From assembly GCA_045126815.1 (NCBI GenBank), contig JBGVPD010000065.1, forward strand, positions 1 through 13,090: a stretch of 13,090 bases of DNA, in the 5' to 3' direction. The stretch's first letter is position 1. The number at the start of each line of letters is the position of its first letter. Positions 12,155 through 13,090 of this stretch are shown here, piece by piece. Position numbers and translations under genes: made by a program. This DNA is from RGIG1995 sp045126815. GTDB taxonomy: Bacteria; Bacillota; Clostridia; Oscillospirales; CAG-272. Under the pieces are notes generated by a model. It searched no databases. It saw only the letters and a list, made by a program, of their open reading frames with translations, and had not been told where the DNA came from.

Positions 12155-12865
12155 ATGAAACTAAAAGCTGTATTGTTTGATCTTGACGGTACTTTGTTGC
12201 CTATGGATCTGAATGTGTTTTTTAAACAATATTTTAAATTACTTTCAATGAAACTGATGCCATACGGATATGATCCGAAAAAATTGGTTGAAACTATATG
12301 GCAAGGTGTTGTTGCCGTTGAAAAAAATAACGGAAAAAATTTAAACGAAGAAGTGTTTTTTAATACCTATGAGAGCGTTTTCGGTGTTGAATCAAGAGAA
12401 CATAGGTGGTTGCTTGACGATTTTTATTTAAATGAATTTGAGAGTTTGAAGGAATATTGTTCTTATGTTCCCGAAGCGGCGAAGGCTGTTAAGGAAATAA
12501 AGAAAAAAGGGTTAAGAATGGTCGTTGCCACGAAACCTATTTTTCCTGAAGAAGCAATATTCAGCCGAATGAGGTGGGCAGGGGTTGAAAAAGACGATTT
12601 TGAATTTGTAACTTCATACAAAAACTCAAAATACTGCAAACCGAGCGAAGATTATTACAAAGAGATATTGGAAAAGCTTCAACTTTCGGCTGACGAATGT
12701 CTTATGGTTGGAAACGACGTATCCGAGGATATGGTTGCCGAAAACGTTGGTATTAAGGTGTTTTTACTTAAAGACTGTCTGATAAACACCGAAAATAAAG
12801 ATATATCACGTTACAATTCAGGCAATTTTAATGACCTTTTGAACTATATTGATACATTGGTATAA
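12155..12865 (+). CDS. HAD-superfamily hydrolase (phosphatase-like)
   Basis: A 236-residue haloacid-dehalogenase-type hydrolase, most likely a small-molecule phosphatase. All four motifs are present: motif I FDLDGTLL (8-15; nucleophile D9 and acid/base D11), motif II ATKP (T126), motif III lysine K162 in CKPSEDYY, and motif IV VGNDVSED (185-192; D188 and D192). A helical C1-type cap lies between motifs I and II (about 18-105), as in phosphoglycolate-phosphatase-like members. It follows the MarR gene by 15 bases, with AGGA upstream, and is the last gene before the terminator. The operon setting hints at a phosphorylated lipid intermediate as substrate, but the sequence does not show this and HAD enzymes are often promiscuous. 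Confidence 0.88.
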   Translation: MKLKAVLFDLDGTLLPMDLNVFFKQYFKLLSMKLMPYGYDPKKLVETIWQGVVAVEKNNGKNLNEEVFFNTYESVFGVESREHRWLLDDFYLNEFESLKEYCSYVPEAAKAVKEIKKKGLRMVVATKPIFPEEAIFSRMRWAGVEKDDFEFVTSYKNSKYCKPSEDYYKEILEKLQLSADECLMVGNDVSEDMVAENVGIKVFLLKDCLINTENKDISRYNSGNFNDLLNYIDTLV

Positions 12866-12870
12866 AACAG

Positions 12871-12898
12871 AAAAACCCCAAAACTTTTGGGTTTTTTT
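12871..12898 (+). terminator. Terminator of the fatty-acid operon
   Basis: The stem pairs CCCAA (12877-12881) with TTGGG (12887-12891), extended by A/T pairs beyond one bulged C, and is followed directly by a T7 run (12892-12898). It lies 6 bases after the stop codon of the HAD gene. The stem is short but the T-run is strong. Confidence 0.8.
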
Positions 12899-12911
12899 GT
12901 TGTATCGGGAA

Positions 12912-12936
12912 AACCACGCTAAAAGTCTGTGTGGTT
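12912..12936. repeat. Small hairpin AACCAC..GTGGTT
   Basis: Arms 12912-12919 and 12929-12936 pair over eight positions (one G-T wobble) around a 9-base loop. There is no T-run and no adjacent gene end other than the terminator already described. Function is unknown. Confidence 0.4.
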
Positions 12937-13000
12937 CAGTAAAGGCTAAGCCGATGAATAGGAAGCAAATGAAGAGATAGAGCAGAATGATTGTGATAAA

Positions 13001-13040
13001 GGCTCCCTGCGGAGGGAGCTGTCAGCGAAGCTGACTGAAG
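13001..13040. repeat. Two-hairpin dispersed-repeat-like unit
   Basis: The first hairpin is GCTCCCT-GCGG-AGGGAGC (13002-13019) and the second is GTCAGC-GAA-GCTGAC (13021-13035); they are nearly contiguous and followed by TGAAGGAGAG. I recall closely similar GGCTCCC..GGGAGCTGTCAGC..GCTGACTGA units in many genomes of gut Clostridia; this is memory, not a search. The final bases of the window (AGGCTC) could begin another unit. No gene is seen from 12899 to the right edge. Confidence 0.65.
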
Positions 13041-13047
13041 GAGAGTG

Positions 13048-13078
13048 CGTAACATTTGAATTAGAGCAAACTGTTACG
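13048..13078. repeat. Inverted repeat CGTAAC..GTTACG
   Basis: Six-base arms at 13048-13053 and 13073-13078 flank 19 A+T-rich bases, just beyond the two-hairpin unit. It may be part of the same repetitive block. The right edge of the window cuts off whatever follows. Confidence 0.4.
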
Positions 13079-13090
13079 TTGCGCAGGCTC

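Overview
The window looks like chromosomal DNA from an anaerobic, fermentative, low-to-mid G+C Firmicute (Bacillota, class Clostridia), probably gut-associated. The reasons are the [FeFe] hydrogenases, a fermentative lactate-dehydrogenase-family enzyme, a FakA/DegV pair, AGGAG-type ribosome binding sites, textbook sigma-A promoters, and dispersed hairpin repeats of the kind common in uncultured gut Clostridia. The genus cannot be named from the sequence.

Layout. (1) Positions 5-117: a tRNA-Pro(GGG) gene with its terminator. (2) Positions 118-500: no gene, but a dense mosaic of inverted and direct repeats, including a copied tRNA T-arm fragment. (3) Positions 515-1889, minus strand: a single NhaC-type Na+/H+ antiporter with its own promoter and terminator. 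(4) Positions 1939-7888, minus strand: a six-gene redox operon read from a TTGATT-17-TATAAT promoter. Its order is two tiny [2Fe-2S] thioredoxin-like ferredoxins, a PAS-containing sensory-type [FeFe] hydrogenase (HydS-like), a SpoIIE/PP2C-type phosphatase, an LDH/MDH-family dehydrogenase and a group-B-like [FeFe] hydrogenase, ending in a strong terminator. (5) Positions 7967-8859, minus strand: an unrecognised seven-TM membrane protein with its own promoter. (6) Positions 8931-12898, plus strand: a four-gene operon of DegV/FakB-like fatty-acid-binding protein, FakA-like fatty acid kinase, MarR-family regulator and HAD hydrolase, with promoter and terminator. (7) Positions 12899-13090: no gene, several hairpins including a two-hairpin dispersed-repeat-like unit that runs to the window edge.

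How the genes work together. The redox operon is the most interesting part. A hydrogenase domain that probably senses H2 or redox state is joined to a PAS domain and a helical tail, and is translationally overlapped with a phosphatase that carries an unrecognised C-terminal domain. The same transcript then encodes a second, probably catalytic hydrogenase and a dehydrogenase that reoxidises NADH. A plausible model is H2-dependent signalling by protein dephosphorylation that balances two electron sinks, proton reduction and 2-oxoacid reduction. Sensory hydrogenase plus phosphatase pairs are, as I recall, already known in Clostridia (for example around hydS/hydA2 of Ruminococcus albus). The embedded dehydrogenase, with an MDH-like Arg at the specificity position, and the paired mini-ferredoxins are the less familiar parts. 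The plus-strand operon is a coherent exogenous-fatty-acid phosphorylation module with a candidate lipid-responsive regulator.
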